A DNA stretch of 64,000 nt from Gemmatimonas sp. (GTDB lineage Bacteria > Gemmatimonadota > Gemmatimonadetes > Gemmatimonadales > Gemmatimonadaceae): assembly GCF_027531815.1 (NCBI RefSeq), contig NZ_JAPZSK010000013.1, positions 38,238 through 102,237 of the forward strand. The letters run 5' to 3'. Positions 23,166-31,281 of the stretch are shown here, piece by piece (the stretch's first letter is position 1; each line of letters opens with the position of its first letter). The notes beneath the pieces are model-generated. The model made no database searches, was not told the origin of the DNA, and saw nothing but the letters and a program-made list of their open reading frames with translations. Made by a program: the position numbers and the translations under genes.

Positions 23166-24544
23166 TGGCTTTCGCTTCTGCCGCCACCGCCCCGCGCGTC
23201 CTCGTTATTGACGACGAAACAGGCATTCTCGACACCCTGCGCATTCTCCTCAAGACCGAGGGCTTCCAGCCCATCACCGCCCATGGCGGCCGCCAGGGAA
23301 TTGAGAAGTTCGACGAGCTGAAGCCGGACATCGTGCTCACCGATGTGCGCATGCCCGACGTGACCGGCGTACAGGTGTTGAGTCATGCGCGACAGGCGGA
23401 CGGCGAAGTGCCGGTCATCCTCATGACTGCGCAGGCCACGCTGCAGTCGGCCATGCAGGCGGTAAACGAAGGCGCGTTCTACTACATCCAGAAGCCGTTC
23501 CGTAACGACGAACTGGTGGCCATTCTCAATCGTGCCGCCGAGCACCGGCGCCTGCGGGTGGAAAACCACTCGCTGCACCAGGAACTCAAGCGGCGCGACA
23601 GGCGCATCGACTCCCGTCCCGTTGGTCGCAGCCGGAGTTGGTTGGACGTGCTGCAACTGGCCGAGACCGTGGCCCCGACGGATTCCACGGTGCTCATCAC
23701 CGGCGAATCGGGCACCGGCAAGGAAGTCATCGCTCGCTATATCCACGACCTGAGTGCGCGCACCGATCACAGTTTCCTGTCGATCAATTGCGGTGCGCTC
23801 CCCGAATCGCTGCTTGAAAGCGAATTGTTCGGGCACGTGAAGGGGTCGTTTACCGGCGCCGTGAAGGACAAGGCTGGCCTCTTTGCGGCCGCCGACCACG
23901 GGACCTTTTTCCTTGACGAAATCGGCGAAACCACGCCATCCACCCAGGTGAAGCTGCTGCGCGTGCTGCAGCAGCGGGAAGTCATTCCCGTGGGCGCCAC
24001 CGAGGCAATGCCGGTGAACACCCGCGTGCTCGCGGCCACGAACCGTGATCTCGAAGAGGAGATCAAGCGTGGGGCCTTCCGCGCTGATCTGTTCTATCGC
24101 CTGAACGTCATTGCCGTGCACCTGCCGCCACTGCGCCAACGCACCGACGACATTCCACTCCTCGCCGAGAGCTTCCTCGCCCGCTCGGCGCAGCTGCGAC
24201 AGGAACCGGTCAAGGAGCTGGCCGACGACACGCTCGACGCACTCATGGCGTATGCGTGGCCGGGCAACGTGCGCGAACTCGAAAACGCCCTCGAGCGGGC
24301 CGTCATTCTCTCGCCGGGCGACCGCATTCGTTCCGACGCGCTCCCCGAGCGGGTCACCGCGCGCCGCGCCGAACCGTTCGTTTCGGAGCGCACCCCCGTG
24401 TCCCCCACGCTCGAATCCGTCGAGCGCGCGTACATCCAGTGGGTCCTCCAAAACGAAGGCGGCAACAAGAGTCGCGCCGCCGACATGCTCGGCATCGATC
24501 CCTCGACGCTGTACCGGAAACTGGCGCGGTACGGGGATGCGTAG
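23165..24544 (+). CDS. pilR: PilR-like sigma-54-dependent response regulator
   Basis: This 459-residue NtrC-family activator has a receiver domain (1-125) with acidic pocket IDDE and phosphoacceptor Asp60 in LTDVRMPD. The AAA+ domain (150-385) shows Walker A GESGTGKE from residue 180, the sigma-54 contact loop GSFTGA (227-232, Ser where most have Ala) and FLDEIGE. A Fis-type helix-turn-helix closes it (NKSRAADMLGIDPSTLYRKL). Once phosphorylated by PilS it should open sigma-54 promoters. A well-spaced -24/-12 element lies upstream of pilA 500 bases downstream, which is the likely target. Confidence 0.95.
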   Translation: MAFASAATAPRVLVIDDETGILDTLRILLKTEGFQPITAHGGRQGIEKFDELKPDIVLTDVRMPDVTGVQVLSHARQADGEVPVILMTAQATLQSAMQAVNEGAFYYIQKPFRNDELVAILNRAAEHRRLRVENHSLHQELKRRDRRIDSRPVGRSRSWLDVLQLAETVAPTDSTVLITGESGTGKEVIARYIHDLSARTDHSFLSINCGALPESLLESELFGHVKGSFTGAVKDKAGLFAAADHGTFFLDEIGETTPSTQVKLLRVLQQREVIPVGATEAMPVNTRVLAATNRDLEEEIKRGAFRADLFYRLNVIAVHLPPLRQRTDDIPLLAESFLARSAQLRQEPVKELADDTLDALMAYAWPGNVRELENALERAVILSPGDRIRSDALPERVTARRAEPFVSERTPVSPTLESVERAYIQWVLQNEGGNKSRAADMLGIDPSTLYRKLARYGDA

Positions 24545-24551
24545 CGCCCCC

Positions 24552-24917
24552 ATGCTCCGCGCGCCCCGTCGCCGGGGGTTCACCCTCATCGAGTTGTTTG
24601 CCGTGGTGGTGCTCTTTGCCATCCTCACGACCATCGCCATAGCGAAGTTCGGGCAATCCAAACGGCGGGCGTACCTCGTGTCCATGAAGGCCGACCTGCG
24701 CAACATCGCGACCATGGCCGAAACGCACTTCACGACAGAAAGCTCCTACGCTGACGTCCGGATTCCGGCGCAGGGCAGTTCGGGCACCCTGATCTCGTTT
24801 CGGAGCACCGTCAACGAATGGTCGGCCACGGCCACCCACCCCGGCCTGCCGGGAATAACCTGCCAACTCGAGTCGGGTGGGGGCTCACAGCCCACCTGCC
24901 TCGAGGCGGGGTGGTGA
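24552..24917 (+). CDS. Type IV pilin-like protein (prepilin with class III leader)
   Basis: The 121-residue product begins MLRAPRRRG, a short basic leader, then FTLIELFAVVVLFAILTTIAIAKF, the prepilin N-terminal helix. Cleavage falls between Gly and Phe with Glu at mature position 5. The remainder resembles the downstream PilA (KRRAYLVSMKADLRNIATMAETHF compare KEKAYITAMKSDLKNLVSANEAVY), so the two arose by duplication. Two cysteines near the C-terminus (TCQLESGGGSQPTC) probably form the D-loop disulphide. The alternative ATG 24537 overlaps the pilR stop and would give a 14-residue leader. It lacks an obvious promoter of its own and may be read with pilSR. Confidence 0.88.
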   Translation: MLRAPRRRGFTLIELFAVVVLFAILTTIAIAKFGQSKRRAYLVSMKADLRNIATMAETHFTTESSYADVRIPAQGSSGTLISFRSTVNEWSATATHPGLPGITCQLESGGGSQPTCLEAGW

Positions 24918-25041
24918 GACGCGGCACCGCTTGCACGCTGCAACACTTCTTGCGAAACGCGAGGTGCGGAAGATCGGCCCCGACGTCGTAGAAATGGTGT
25001 AACCAATTATTTGACAATGTCTTACAGTTTCGACGCCGAAG

Positions 25042-25057
25042 TGGCAAGCCTGTTGCC
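25042..25057 (+). promoter_or_regulatory. Sigma-54-type promoter of pilA
   Basis: TGGCAAGCCTGTTGCC matches the -24/-12 consensus TGGCACG-N4-TTGCW with exact spacing between the GG and GC doublets; only the C after TGGCA and the final base differ. It lies about 70 bases upstream of the pilA ATG, placing transcription start near 25068. A GACA-N-TGTC dyad at 25013-25021, just upstream, is a possible PilR site. PilS and PilR are encoded immediately upstream. Confidence 0.75.
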
Positions 25058-25128
25058 ATAGATGCTGGTGTCGCGAGACCCGCCACTTCCGGCGTCCCGG
25101 CAATCCCCCCACTTGGAGATCCCCACCA

Positions 25129-25506
25129 ATGCAGCATCGTACGCGCAAGGGCTTCACGCTCATCGAACTCCTGATCGTCGTCGTCATCATCGGCATTCTC
25201 GCCGCCATCGCGATCCCGAAGTTCGCCCAGACGAAGGAGAAGGCGTATATCACCGCCATGAAGTCGGACCTGAAGAACCTCGTGTCGGCCAACGAGGCCG
25301 TGTACTCCGACGCCAACAGCTACGCGGGCATCCCGGGCACGCCTCCGGGCTCGTCGGGCGTGTCGATCACGCAGACCGGCACGGCCACCGGCTGGTCGGC
25401 GAACGCGTCGCACGGGTCGACCGCGGTGACCTGCACGATCGGCGTCGGCACGGCAGCGGGTGCCAACCCGGAAGGCGAGCCGGTCTGCACGACGCCCGCG
25501 CCGTAA
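25129..25506 (+). CDS. pilA: Major type IV pilin PilA
   Basis: This 125-residue prepilin has leader MQHRTRKG, cleavage before Phe and a perfect N-terminal helix FTLIELLIVVVIIGILAAIA with Glu5. A small globular domain ends with a cysteine pair (VTCTIGVG and EPVCTT) defining a D-region. It is the structural pilus subunit and resembles the pilin-like product encoded just upstream. GGAGA lies nine bases before the ATG. Its own sigma-54-type promoter and downstream hairpin terminator suggest a strongly expressed single-gene transcript. Confidence 0.96.
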   Translation: MQHRTRKGFTLIELLIVVVIIGILAAIAIPKFAQTKEKAYITAMKSDLKNLVSANEAVYSDANSYAGIPGTPPGSSGVSITQTGTATGWSANASHGSTAVTCTIGVGTAAGANPEGEPVCTTPAP

Positions 25507-25542
25507 CGTCGACAGCAGTTCCAGCAGGACGAATGGGGGAAG

Positions 25543-25567
25543 GGGTCGGGCGATTGCCCGGCCCTTT
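25543..25567 (+). terminator. Rho-independent terminator of pilA
   Basis: A nine-pair stem (GGG-T-CGGGC against GCCCG-G-CCC, with one G-U pair) around a GATT loop is followed by TTT, 36 bases after the pilA stop. It separates pilA from the following histidine kinase gene. Confidence 0.7.
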
Positions 25568-25616
25568 CGCCGTTTCCCCGGTTGCGGCTGCAGCGCCGTG
25601 AGCGCATCCTCCGCCC

Positions 25617-26819
25617 GTGCCCGAGATCAAGCGACCCAGCATCCATGATCGTCTGCAACGCGTACTCACTGCCGCGAGCGCCGGACTGATCATCGCGATC
25701 ATCACCACCATGTGGTTCACCGAAGCGTTGCCCGCCGGCATCCGGTGGCCCCTCGTGGTGACCTTCGTCTTCGTCGTCGCGCTCCTCTCGGCCAGCATTC
25801 TCCAGCGCCTCGTGGCACGACTCATCGAGGAACCGCTCGGCCACTGCGTGCAGGCGGCCGATACCATCGCCCGCGGTGATGTCGCACAGCTGGTGCCCCC
25901 GGCCAGTACACAGGAGTTCCACCAGCTGGCCACCAGCATCAACCACATGACCGAGCAGATGGCGGCGGCCACCCAGTCGCGCATGCGCGTCGAGCAGCTC
26001 GCCACCATGGGACGCATCGCGGCCGGCATCTCGCATGAGATCGGCAATCCGGTATCGGCGATCGCCAATTACGCGCACCTGCTTCGCATGCGCACCCGCG
26101 ATGTGCAGGGCACCACCGAACCCCTCGATGCCCTCGAACGCGAGATCGCCCGCATCGATCGCATCATGCGCGGGCTGCTCGACTACTCGCGCCCCCGACG
26201 GCTCACCCCCAAGCCCATTGTCGTCGACGACATCATCGACGATGTGCTGCGGTTGCTCGCCGACCAGGGCATCACGCGGCGGTTCCGTGTCACGCGTCAG
26301 CTCGAAGCGCCCGATGGCGTGGTCTACGCCGAGCGCCATGACCTGGAGCAGGTGTTCGTGAACTTGCTGCTGAATGCCGTCGACGCCATGGATCGTGAAG
26401 GGGACATCGTGATCCGCTCGCGCATCAATGACGCCACCGCCGTTGGCGACAGCTTCGAGAAGCGCCGCACCGACCCGCACCCGCAACGCTGGGCGCATCG
26501 CCCCAGCAAGCGCGCGCTCGCGTGGCTCGCCCGCCCGGAGTCGCCGCCGCGCTTCCTGCAGGTGGTCATGGCCGACTCGGGCACCGGCGTGGCACCCGAA
26601 GATGCCGAACGCATCTTCGAACCGTTCTTCTCCACCAAGCAGCCGGGGAAGGGCACTGGCCTCGGGCTCGCCATCGTGGCCAGTACCATCGAGAATCTCG
26701 GGGGCACGATCTGGGTGCAGCGTGCGCGCGAAGGCGGCGCGGCATTCGTCATTCTGCTGCCCCTGCACGCCAGCGGGGTCCGGCCCATTACCCCACCCAA
26801 CAGTGTGGCGTTGATTTGA
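25617..26819 (+). CDS. Membrane sensor histidine kinase with HAMP domain
   Basis: The 400-residue kinase has two membrane spans (about 17-35 and 43-62) with almost no periplasmic loop. A HAMP domain (65-118), HisKA with H-box GISHEIGNPVSAIANYAHLL, and HATPase_c (N-box VNLLLNAVDAMD, MADSGTGVAPEDAERIFEPF, GKGTGLGLAIVASTIENLGG) follow. The ATPase domain carries an extra Arg-rich insertion of about 40 residues (EKRRTDPHPQRWAHRPSKR). No response regulator gene is adjacent; within the locus PilR is the closest candidate, but PilS already serves it. Start GTG 25617 gives the expected short cytoplasmic N-terminus. Confidence 0.88.
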   Translation: MPEIKRPSIHDRLQRVLTAASAGLIIAIITTMWFTEALPAGIRWPLVVTFVFVVALLSASILQRLVARLIEEPLGHCVQAADTIARGDVAQLVPPASTQEFHQLATSINHMTEQMAAATQSRMRVEQLATMGRIAAGISHEIGNPVSAIANYAHLLRMRTRDVQGTTEPLDALEREIARIDRIMRGLLDYSRPRRLTPKPIVVDDIIDDVLRLLADQGITRRFRVTRQLEAPDGVVYAERHDLEQVFVNLLLNAVDAMDREGDIVIRSRINDATAVGDSFEKRRTDPHPQRWAHRPSKRALAWLARPESPPRFLQVVMADSGTGVAPEDAERIFEPFFSTKQPGKGTGLGLAIVASTIENLGGTIWVQRAREGGAAFVILLPLHASGVRPITPPNSVALI

Positions 26820-26858
26820 TCCCGTCGGCACGATTTCGGTGACGGAGCGGGAGCGCTG

Positions 26859-27299
26859 GTGACCTATCGTGTCGCCATGCGCTCCCTTTCACTTGTCCGC
26901 GCTGGTCGGCGCCCGCGGCAGGGCCGACTGCTCATCGAGGGCTGTGTCGCCATCGTGCTCCTGGCCGGCGGCAGCACCATGGTGCTGTTGGTGACCGCCG
27001 GTAGTGCACGACTCGTCGACTCGGCGGTTCGCCACGATGCCGTGCAGCGGGAAACCGCTACCTACCTCGCCCCCCTCCTGGCAGCGCCCTGCACGGTGCC
27101 CGCCGTCGCGCAGTATCAGGCATCCCGTGCGGGGGTCGACTACGTCGTCACAAGCACGCGCCTGGGGGCCCTCCCCGGAATGACCGTGGTGGGTACGTGG
27201 TACCGCTCGCCGCTGGCGCGCGCCCGAACGCCTGGCTCCGCTCCACTCTCGGCTCGGCAACAGCACGTCGCGTACGCCGCCTCGTGGTGCCAGCCATGA
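26859..27299 (+). CDS. Minor pseudopilin, PilV-like, divergent leader
   Basis: This 146-residue protein has a basic leader ending RRPRQG, then RLLIEGCVAIVLLAGGSTMVLLV, a pilin-type helix with Glu at mature position 5. Arg replaces the usual Phe at position 1. The C-terminal domain is not recognised. GTG 26859 was preferred to ATG 26877 because GGGAG precedes it at a proper distance. Its stop overlaps the next gene as ATGA, so three minor-pilin genes are translationally linked. Such proteins usually prime pilus assembly. Confidence 0.72.
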   Translation: MTYRVAMRSLSLVRAGRRPRQGRLLIEGCVAIVLLAGGSTMVLLVTAGSARLVDSAVRHDAVQRETATYLAPLLAAPCTVPAVAQYQASRAGVDYVVTSTRLGALPGMTVVGTWYRSPLARARTPGSAPLSARQQHVAYAASWCQP

Positions 27300-28177
27300 C
27301 GCGCCTCCCACGGACAGGCACCACGCTTGTCGAACTGCTCGTGGCGCTGCCATTGGCGCTGCTGGTCGGTATCGCAGCCACCCTGCTGCTGCTGCGCATC
27401 GCCCGTACGGTGCGCGCCCAATCCGCCCAGCTGGCTTCGTCACGTGAACTGCGTCAGGTCGGCGGAATGCTGGCCGGTGAACTCGCGCCCCTCAGCGGCC
27501 ACGACCTGCTGGCCGCCTCCGACACCCTGCTTGCCTTCCAGTCTCCCATGGGTACGCTGCTGCTTTGCGACCGCCCAGCACCACACGCGGTCGTTGTTGC
27601 GGTTCCGCACCACAGCGACGATGCCTGGCTTGCCAGTGTGCGTCCGGGTGATCGCGTGCGAGGCTGGCACGCCACCACCACGCCCGTGGACACGCCCATC
27701 GCCGCGGAGCGCACCGTGATCGCTCCGCCGTCTGTCGTTGGGGGCGCCGGCTGCGGCCCCGACAGGTCCACAACCAGCCGGCGCTGGCGCCTGCCGCTCG
27801 ACACGGGCGCCGTGCCGTTCTCCCCAAGTGGTCCGCTCACTGTGCATCGCGACGTGCGCTACCGTCATTATCGCAGCGGTACCACCTGGTGGTGGGGGCG
27901 CCAAAGTCGAGATGGCGCCATCTGGGATGCCATTCAGCCCGTGGCCGGTCCGCTACAGGCCGCCGCACTCGGCGGCGTGCGCGTGCGCCTGCTCGACGCC
28001 ACCGGTGCGCCCGTGGGACCGCTCCCCGCTCCCGCCAGCCACAGTCGCGGGCGCATTGCCATGGCGCAGGTCACGTTCAGCCTCCGGCGGCGCGCTAGCT
28101 CCACACTGCAGCCAGCCGTGGATACCGTCACGGCCGTGGTTCCGCTGCGGGCCACGGCCTACCGGCAACGGCCATGA
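27296..28177 (+). CDS. Minor pseudopilin, PilW-like
   Basis: The 293-residue protein starts MTRLPRTG, then TTLVELLVALPLALLVGIA, a prepilin helix cleaved after Gly with Glu5 and Thr at position 1. A long C-terminal domain (60-290) contains one Cys pair (LLCDRP and GAGCGPD) and resembles PilW/PilJ-type subunits in size. ATG 27296 overlaps the previous stop as ATGA, and its own stop overlaps the following gene the same way. This tight coupling argues for a complex of fixed stoichiometry. Confidence 0.78.
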   Translation: MTRLPRTGTTLVELLVALPLALLVGIAATLLLLRIARTVRAQSAQLASSRELRQVGGMLAGELAPLSGHDLLAASDTLLAFQSPMGTLLLCDRPAPHAVVVAVPHHSDDAWLASVRPGDRVRGWHATTTPVDTPIAAERTVIAPPSVVGGAGCGPDRSTTSRRWRLPLDTGAVPFSPSGPLTVHRDVRYRHYRSGTTWWWGRQSRDGAIWDAIQPVAGPLQAAALGGVRVRLLDATGAPVGPLPAPASHSRGRIAMAQVTFSLRRRASSTLQPAVDTVTAVVPLRATAYRQRP

Positions 28178-29226
28178 TGACCCGGCGTAACCGGGCGCCC
28201 GTCTCGCGGTGCCGCCGCGGCTTTGTCCTGCCCCTCGTTATCGCGGCACTTGCGGTCTCCTCACTGCTCGCCCTCGCCTTCATTCACGAGGCGCTGCTGG
28301 GCGCGCGTGGTGCCCGCGCCTCGCTTGGCGCCGCCGACGTCGAGTATCGGGCCGAAGCGGCACTCGGCACCGCGCTCGCCCGCTGGTCCCAGGACTCCTT
28401 ATGGAACACGGGGGTCGGCACCCGGCACCAGTTCTCGGTTCCCTCTGCAGGGCAGCCAGTTGCGGTCGAATGGCTCCGGCTGCATCCGCTCATGCTGATC
28501 CTCCGCGCCCAGAGCCACGGGCACGCCGTGCGACGCCTCGATGTTTCTTCCCGGGACCTGCTGCGCGCCGTCCGGCTCGAGCCCCCGCCGTTCCCCATTG
28601 AGGCCGCCATTAGCACGGCCGGCACGCTGCACGGATCCACCGGGACCATCGTCAGCGGCATCGACGAGCTGCGCCCACATTCCCCCTGCGGCGCGGATCG
28701 GGACACGGCGAGCCTGCCCCCCGTGGTCGCCAATCGAGTAGCCGCCGTCGCACCGCACACGTGGACGTCGCCGCCACCCTGGCGCCCTCCGCCGGCTACG
28801 CTCTGGATGCGCACACACGGCGCCGTGCAGGCACTCGGACCACAAGTGCCGGTGCGGCATTGGAATGCGACGCCGCGCCCTCTGCCCCCATCTCGTGGAT
28901 GGAATGGCGTGATCGTCCGCGGCCCGTCGATCGCCATCACCGGCCCGTCGGCCTGGCAGGGGCTGCTCGTGCTCGACGGCAACGCCACCGTCACCGGAGC
29001 ATTGCACGTGACAGGCGTCCTGGTGGTACTCGGCAACCTCGACGCCGCCGCTGCCCAGCTCACGGTGCAGGGGGCAGTCGTTGCCGCCGATACCACTGCC
29101 GGCGGCGTCACGCTCGGCACCGCCGGGGCCGTGCGCTACGACCGCTGTGCCGTACAGCTGGCACTCGCCGTCGGTGCGCGTCCCTCGCTGGCGCCGTTCT
29201 CCCTCTGGCACCGCCTGTCCCGCTAA
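28174..29226 (+). CDS. PilX-like membrane-anchored pilus accessory protein
   Basis: The 350-residue product has a basic N-terminus with CRRGFVLPLVIAALAVSSLLALAF, the GFVLPLV form typical of PilX/GspK-type proteins that lack the canonical Glu5. The C-terminal part (about 230-340) has repeating beta strands (AITGPSAWQGLLVLDGNATVTGALHVTGVLVVLGNLDAA), like the polymer-forming region of such proteins. It is coupled to the PilW-like gene by ATGA and ends the minor-pilin unit. A 223-base gap with RNA-like folding follows before pilM. Confidence 0.72.
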   Translation: MMTRRNRAPVSRCRRGFVLPLVIAALAVSSLLALAFIHEALLGARGARASLGAADVEYRAEAALGTALARWSQDSLWNTGVGTRHQFSVPSAGQPVAVEWLRLHPLMLILRAQSHGHAVRRLDVSSRDLLRAVRLEPPPFPIEAAISTAGTLHGSTGTIVSGIDELRPHSPCGADRDTASLPPVVANRVAAVAPHTWTSPPPWRPPPATLWMRTHGAVQALGPQVPVRHWNATPRPLPPSRGWNGVIVRGPSIAITGPSAWQGLLVLDGNATVTGALHVTGVLVVLGNLDAAAAQLTVQGAVVAADTTAGGVTLGTAGAVRYDRCAVQLALAVGARPSLAPFSLWHRLSR

Positions 29227-29247
29227 CTGGTCCCCCGCGTCACACCA

Positions 29248-29380
29248 CCGGGAGTGACCCCCGGGACCGCGGGCCGTCGGTGTCACGAAGTAAGCCCGCG
29301 TACCCACCAGCCTCCCCTTGGGAAGCGTTACCTCGTGAGGTTCGGGTCGTTTCAAGGGTGACACGCCCGTTTCAGGGCGG
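29248..29380 (+). promoter_or_regulatory. Structured leader upstream of pilM (possible cis-acting RNA)
   Basis: The 223-base gap before pilM contains several pairings. These are CCGGG/CCCGG (29248-29264), a long-range 7-pair stem GTGTCAC (29280-29286) with GTGACAC (29358-29364), and, enclosed by it, hairpins TCCC/GGGA (29313-29323) and ACCTC/GAGGT (29330-29341). A last hairpin CGCCC/GGGCG lies at about 29364-29379. None has a T-run. The closed multi-branch layout suits a regulatory RNA for pilMNOPQ, but it does not match a riboswitch I recognise. Confidence 0.35.
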
Positions 29381-29449
29381 GTCAATCCGTCCTGTCCACC
29401 GCCTTGGTGCGGGACTTTCGAAGGCAACCACTGCGTAACCCCCGTCCCA

Positions 29450-30493
29450 ATGGCGCTCTTCGGCCGGAAGCAACTCACTGTCGGGCTCGATGTCGGTTCA
29501 GGGCTGGTGAAGGCCGTGGTCATCGACCACAGCGGCCCGGTCCCCGAATTGGCGAAGGTAGTCATCACACCGCTGACTGACACCGCCATCGTCGAGGGGG
29601 AAGTCATGGACTACGGGATCGTGGCCGACGCCATTCGGCAGACGATCGCCGCCACGGGAGCCAAGACCAAGCACGTGGTGGCCGCCGTTGGTGGACGCGA
29701 TGTCATCGTGAAGAAGATCCAGATGGAGCGGGTCAAGGAACAACAGGCCCGTGAGCTCATGCGCTGGGAGGCGGAGCAGCACGTGCCCTTCGACATGGAC
29801 TCGGTCGAACTCGACTTCCAGGTCCTCGACCCCGATGGCGACGGCCTCGACATGAGCGTGCTGCTCGTGGCGGCCAAGCGCGATCTCGTGGAGGCCAAGC
29901 AGGCACTGCTCACGGAATCGGGAGCCGCCCCGGCCGTCATCGACGTGGACGCCTTCGCGCTCCACAACGCCTTCGAACTCAATTATCCGGAAGCGCTGAG
30001 CGGCACGATCGCGCTACTCAACGTGGGTAACGAAACCACCAATCTGAACATCCTCGATGAAGGTGTGCCCATTCTCACGCGCGACCTCGGCGTCGGCACC
30101 CGCCGCCTCCGCGAGGATCTGCAGCGCGAGCACGGCATCAGCTCCGAAGACGCAGAGGACCTGATGCGGGGGTACGATCGCACCCGCGTACTCGATAGCA
30201 TCGTGGCCGCGCGCGGCGAAGAAATCGCGGTCGGCCTCGAGCGCGCTGCCACCTTCCTCTCCAGTTCACAGCGCAACTTCGGGCAGATCCGCGCCGTGTA
30301 CGCGTGCGGTGGCGGGTCGCGCGTTCCGGGACTGCTGCCGTGGCTTTCCGACCGGCTCCGCATCCCGGTGCAGTCGGCCAATGCACTCGCCAAGCTGAAC
30401 GTCCGCGAAGGGGCGCTCGAGTTCCTGTCCACCGACGAGGTCGCGCCGCTGCTCATGCTGCCGGTGGGACTCGCGCTGCGCACCGCCGCCTGA
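29450..30493 (+). CDS. pilM: Type IV pilus assembly ATPase-like protein PilM
   Basis: PilM is a cytoplasmic actin-like protein that binds the N-terminus of PilN and joins the inner-membrane alignment complex. The 347-residue product opens with QLTVGLDVGSGLVKAVVID, the phosphate-1 motif of the actin/FtsA fold. Later motifs include LLNVGNETTNLNILDEG (phosphate 2) and VYACGGGSRVPGLLPWLSD (adenosine site). Length matches PilM homologues. pilN follows 19 bases later. Confidence 0.95.
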   Translation: MALFGRKQLTVGLDVGSGLVKAVVIDHSGPVPELAKVVITPLTDTAIVEGEVMDYGIVADAIRQTIAATGAKTKHVVAAVGGRDVIVKKIQMERVKEQQARELMRWEAEQHVPFDMDSVELDFQVLDPDGDGLDMSVLLVAAKRDLVEAKQALLTESGAAPAVIDVDAFALHNAFELNYPEALSGTIALLNVGNETTNLNILDEGVPILTRDLGVGTRRLREDLQREHGISSEDAEDLMRGYDRTRVLDSIVAARGEEIAVGLERAATFLSSSQRNFGQIRAVYACGGGSRVPGLLPWLSDRLRIPVQSANALAKLNVREGALEFLSTDEVAPLLMLPVGLALRTAA

Positions 30494-30512
30494 GTACCCG
30501 AGGACACATCTC

Positions 30513-31274
30513 ATGATGATCGAAATCAACCTGCTCCCGGGCGCCAGGAAGAAGGGCAAGAGCGCCGGCAGTGGGATCTCCCTCGGCTCGCTTTCCGCGC
30601 TGGGCGCCAGGATCCGCGATCCGTGGCTGATCGGTGCCGCCGCCTCCGTGGCGGTCTCGGTGGCCGCGGTGGGGCTGCTCTTCTCCGCGCAAAGCGCCCG
30701 TGCCACCGAACTTGGCACACGCGTCGAAAACGCGGTGCGCGATTCCACACGCTACGCCAAGGTGCTGTCGGCGCGTCACAAGCTGACGGCCGAGCGCGAT
30801 TCCGTTATGCGACAGCTGCAGATCATCCGCACCATCGATGACAATCGGTACAACTGGGCGCACATCCTCGACGAGGTGAGCCGCGCCCTGCCGGCGTACA
30901 CGTGGCTCACCGTCATGGAGCAGACTACGACGATGCCGCCGCCGCCCGGCATGGACTCCACCGCGACCACCCCGGCGCCCGCGGCGGCCAAGAAGAAGGG
31001 CAAGGACACGGAAGAGAAGGCACCGGCCGATACCATCACCGTGCACCCGCCCCTCGGCTTCCGGATCGTCGGCCAGACCGTCGACATCCAGGCGCTCACG
31101 CTGTTCATGCGTCAGCTCGAAAGCTCGCCGTTCGTGCAGAAGGTCGCGCTCTCCAAGTCGGAGATCGTACTCGTCGAGGGCAAGGACGTCACGCAGTTCG
31201 AGCTCCGCGCCGAATACGAAGTTCCGCCCCCAGGTATCGTCAGCACGACGCCGCTCGTCGTCCCCGTTCGCTGA
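30513..31274 (+). CDS. pilN: Type IV pilus inner-membrane protein PilN
   Basis: The N-terminal IEINLLPGARKK is the conserved PilM-binding motif of PilN. One membrane span lies at about 38-60 (PWLIGAAASVAVSVAAVGLLF), then a coiled coil and a periplasmic ferredoxin-like domain. At 253 residues it is longer than most PilN proteins because of a low-complexity insertion (about 148-175) of Pro, Ala, Lys and Glu between the coiled coil and the final domain. Two adjacent ATG codons (30513, 30516) could start it. PilN pairs with PilO in the periplasm. Confidence 0.92.
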   Translation: MMIEINLLPGARKKGKSAGSGISLGSLSALGARIRDPWLIGAAASVAVSVAAVGLLFSAQSARATELGTRVENAVRDSTRYAKVLSARHKLTAERDSVMRQLQIIRTIDDNRYNWAHILDEVSRALPAYTWLTVMEQTTTMPPPPGMDSTATTPAPAAAKKKGKDTEEKAPADTITVHPPLGFRIVGQTVDIQALTLFMRQLESSPFVQKVALSKSEIVLVEGKDVTQFELRAEYEVPPPGIVSTTPLVVPVR

Positions 31275-31281
31275 GCTGTCC

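Noticed and set aside
23843..23860. PilR unable to contact sigma-54 because of GSFTGA in place of GAFTGA
   Set aside because: The variant is conservative; the remaining contact residues (FTGA) are intact, and a sigma-54 promoter is nearby.
29280..29364. Cyclic-di-GMP riboswitch before pilM
   Set aside because: The context is attractive, but the conserved core sequences and tetraloop-receptor of the known classes are not present. It is kept only as an unclassified structured leader.
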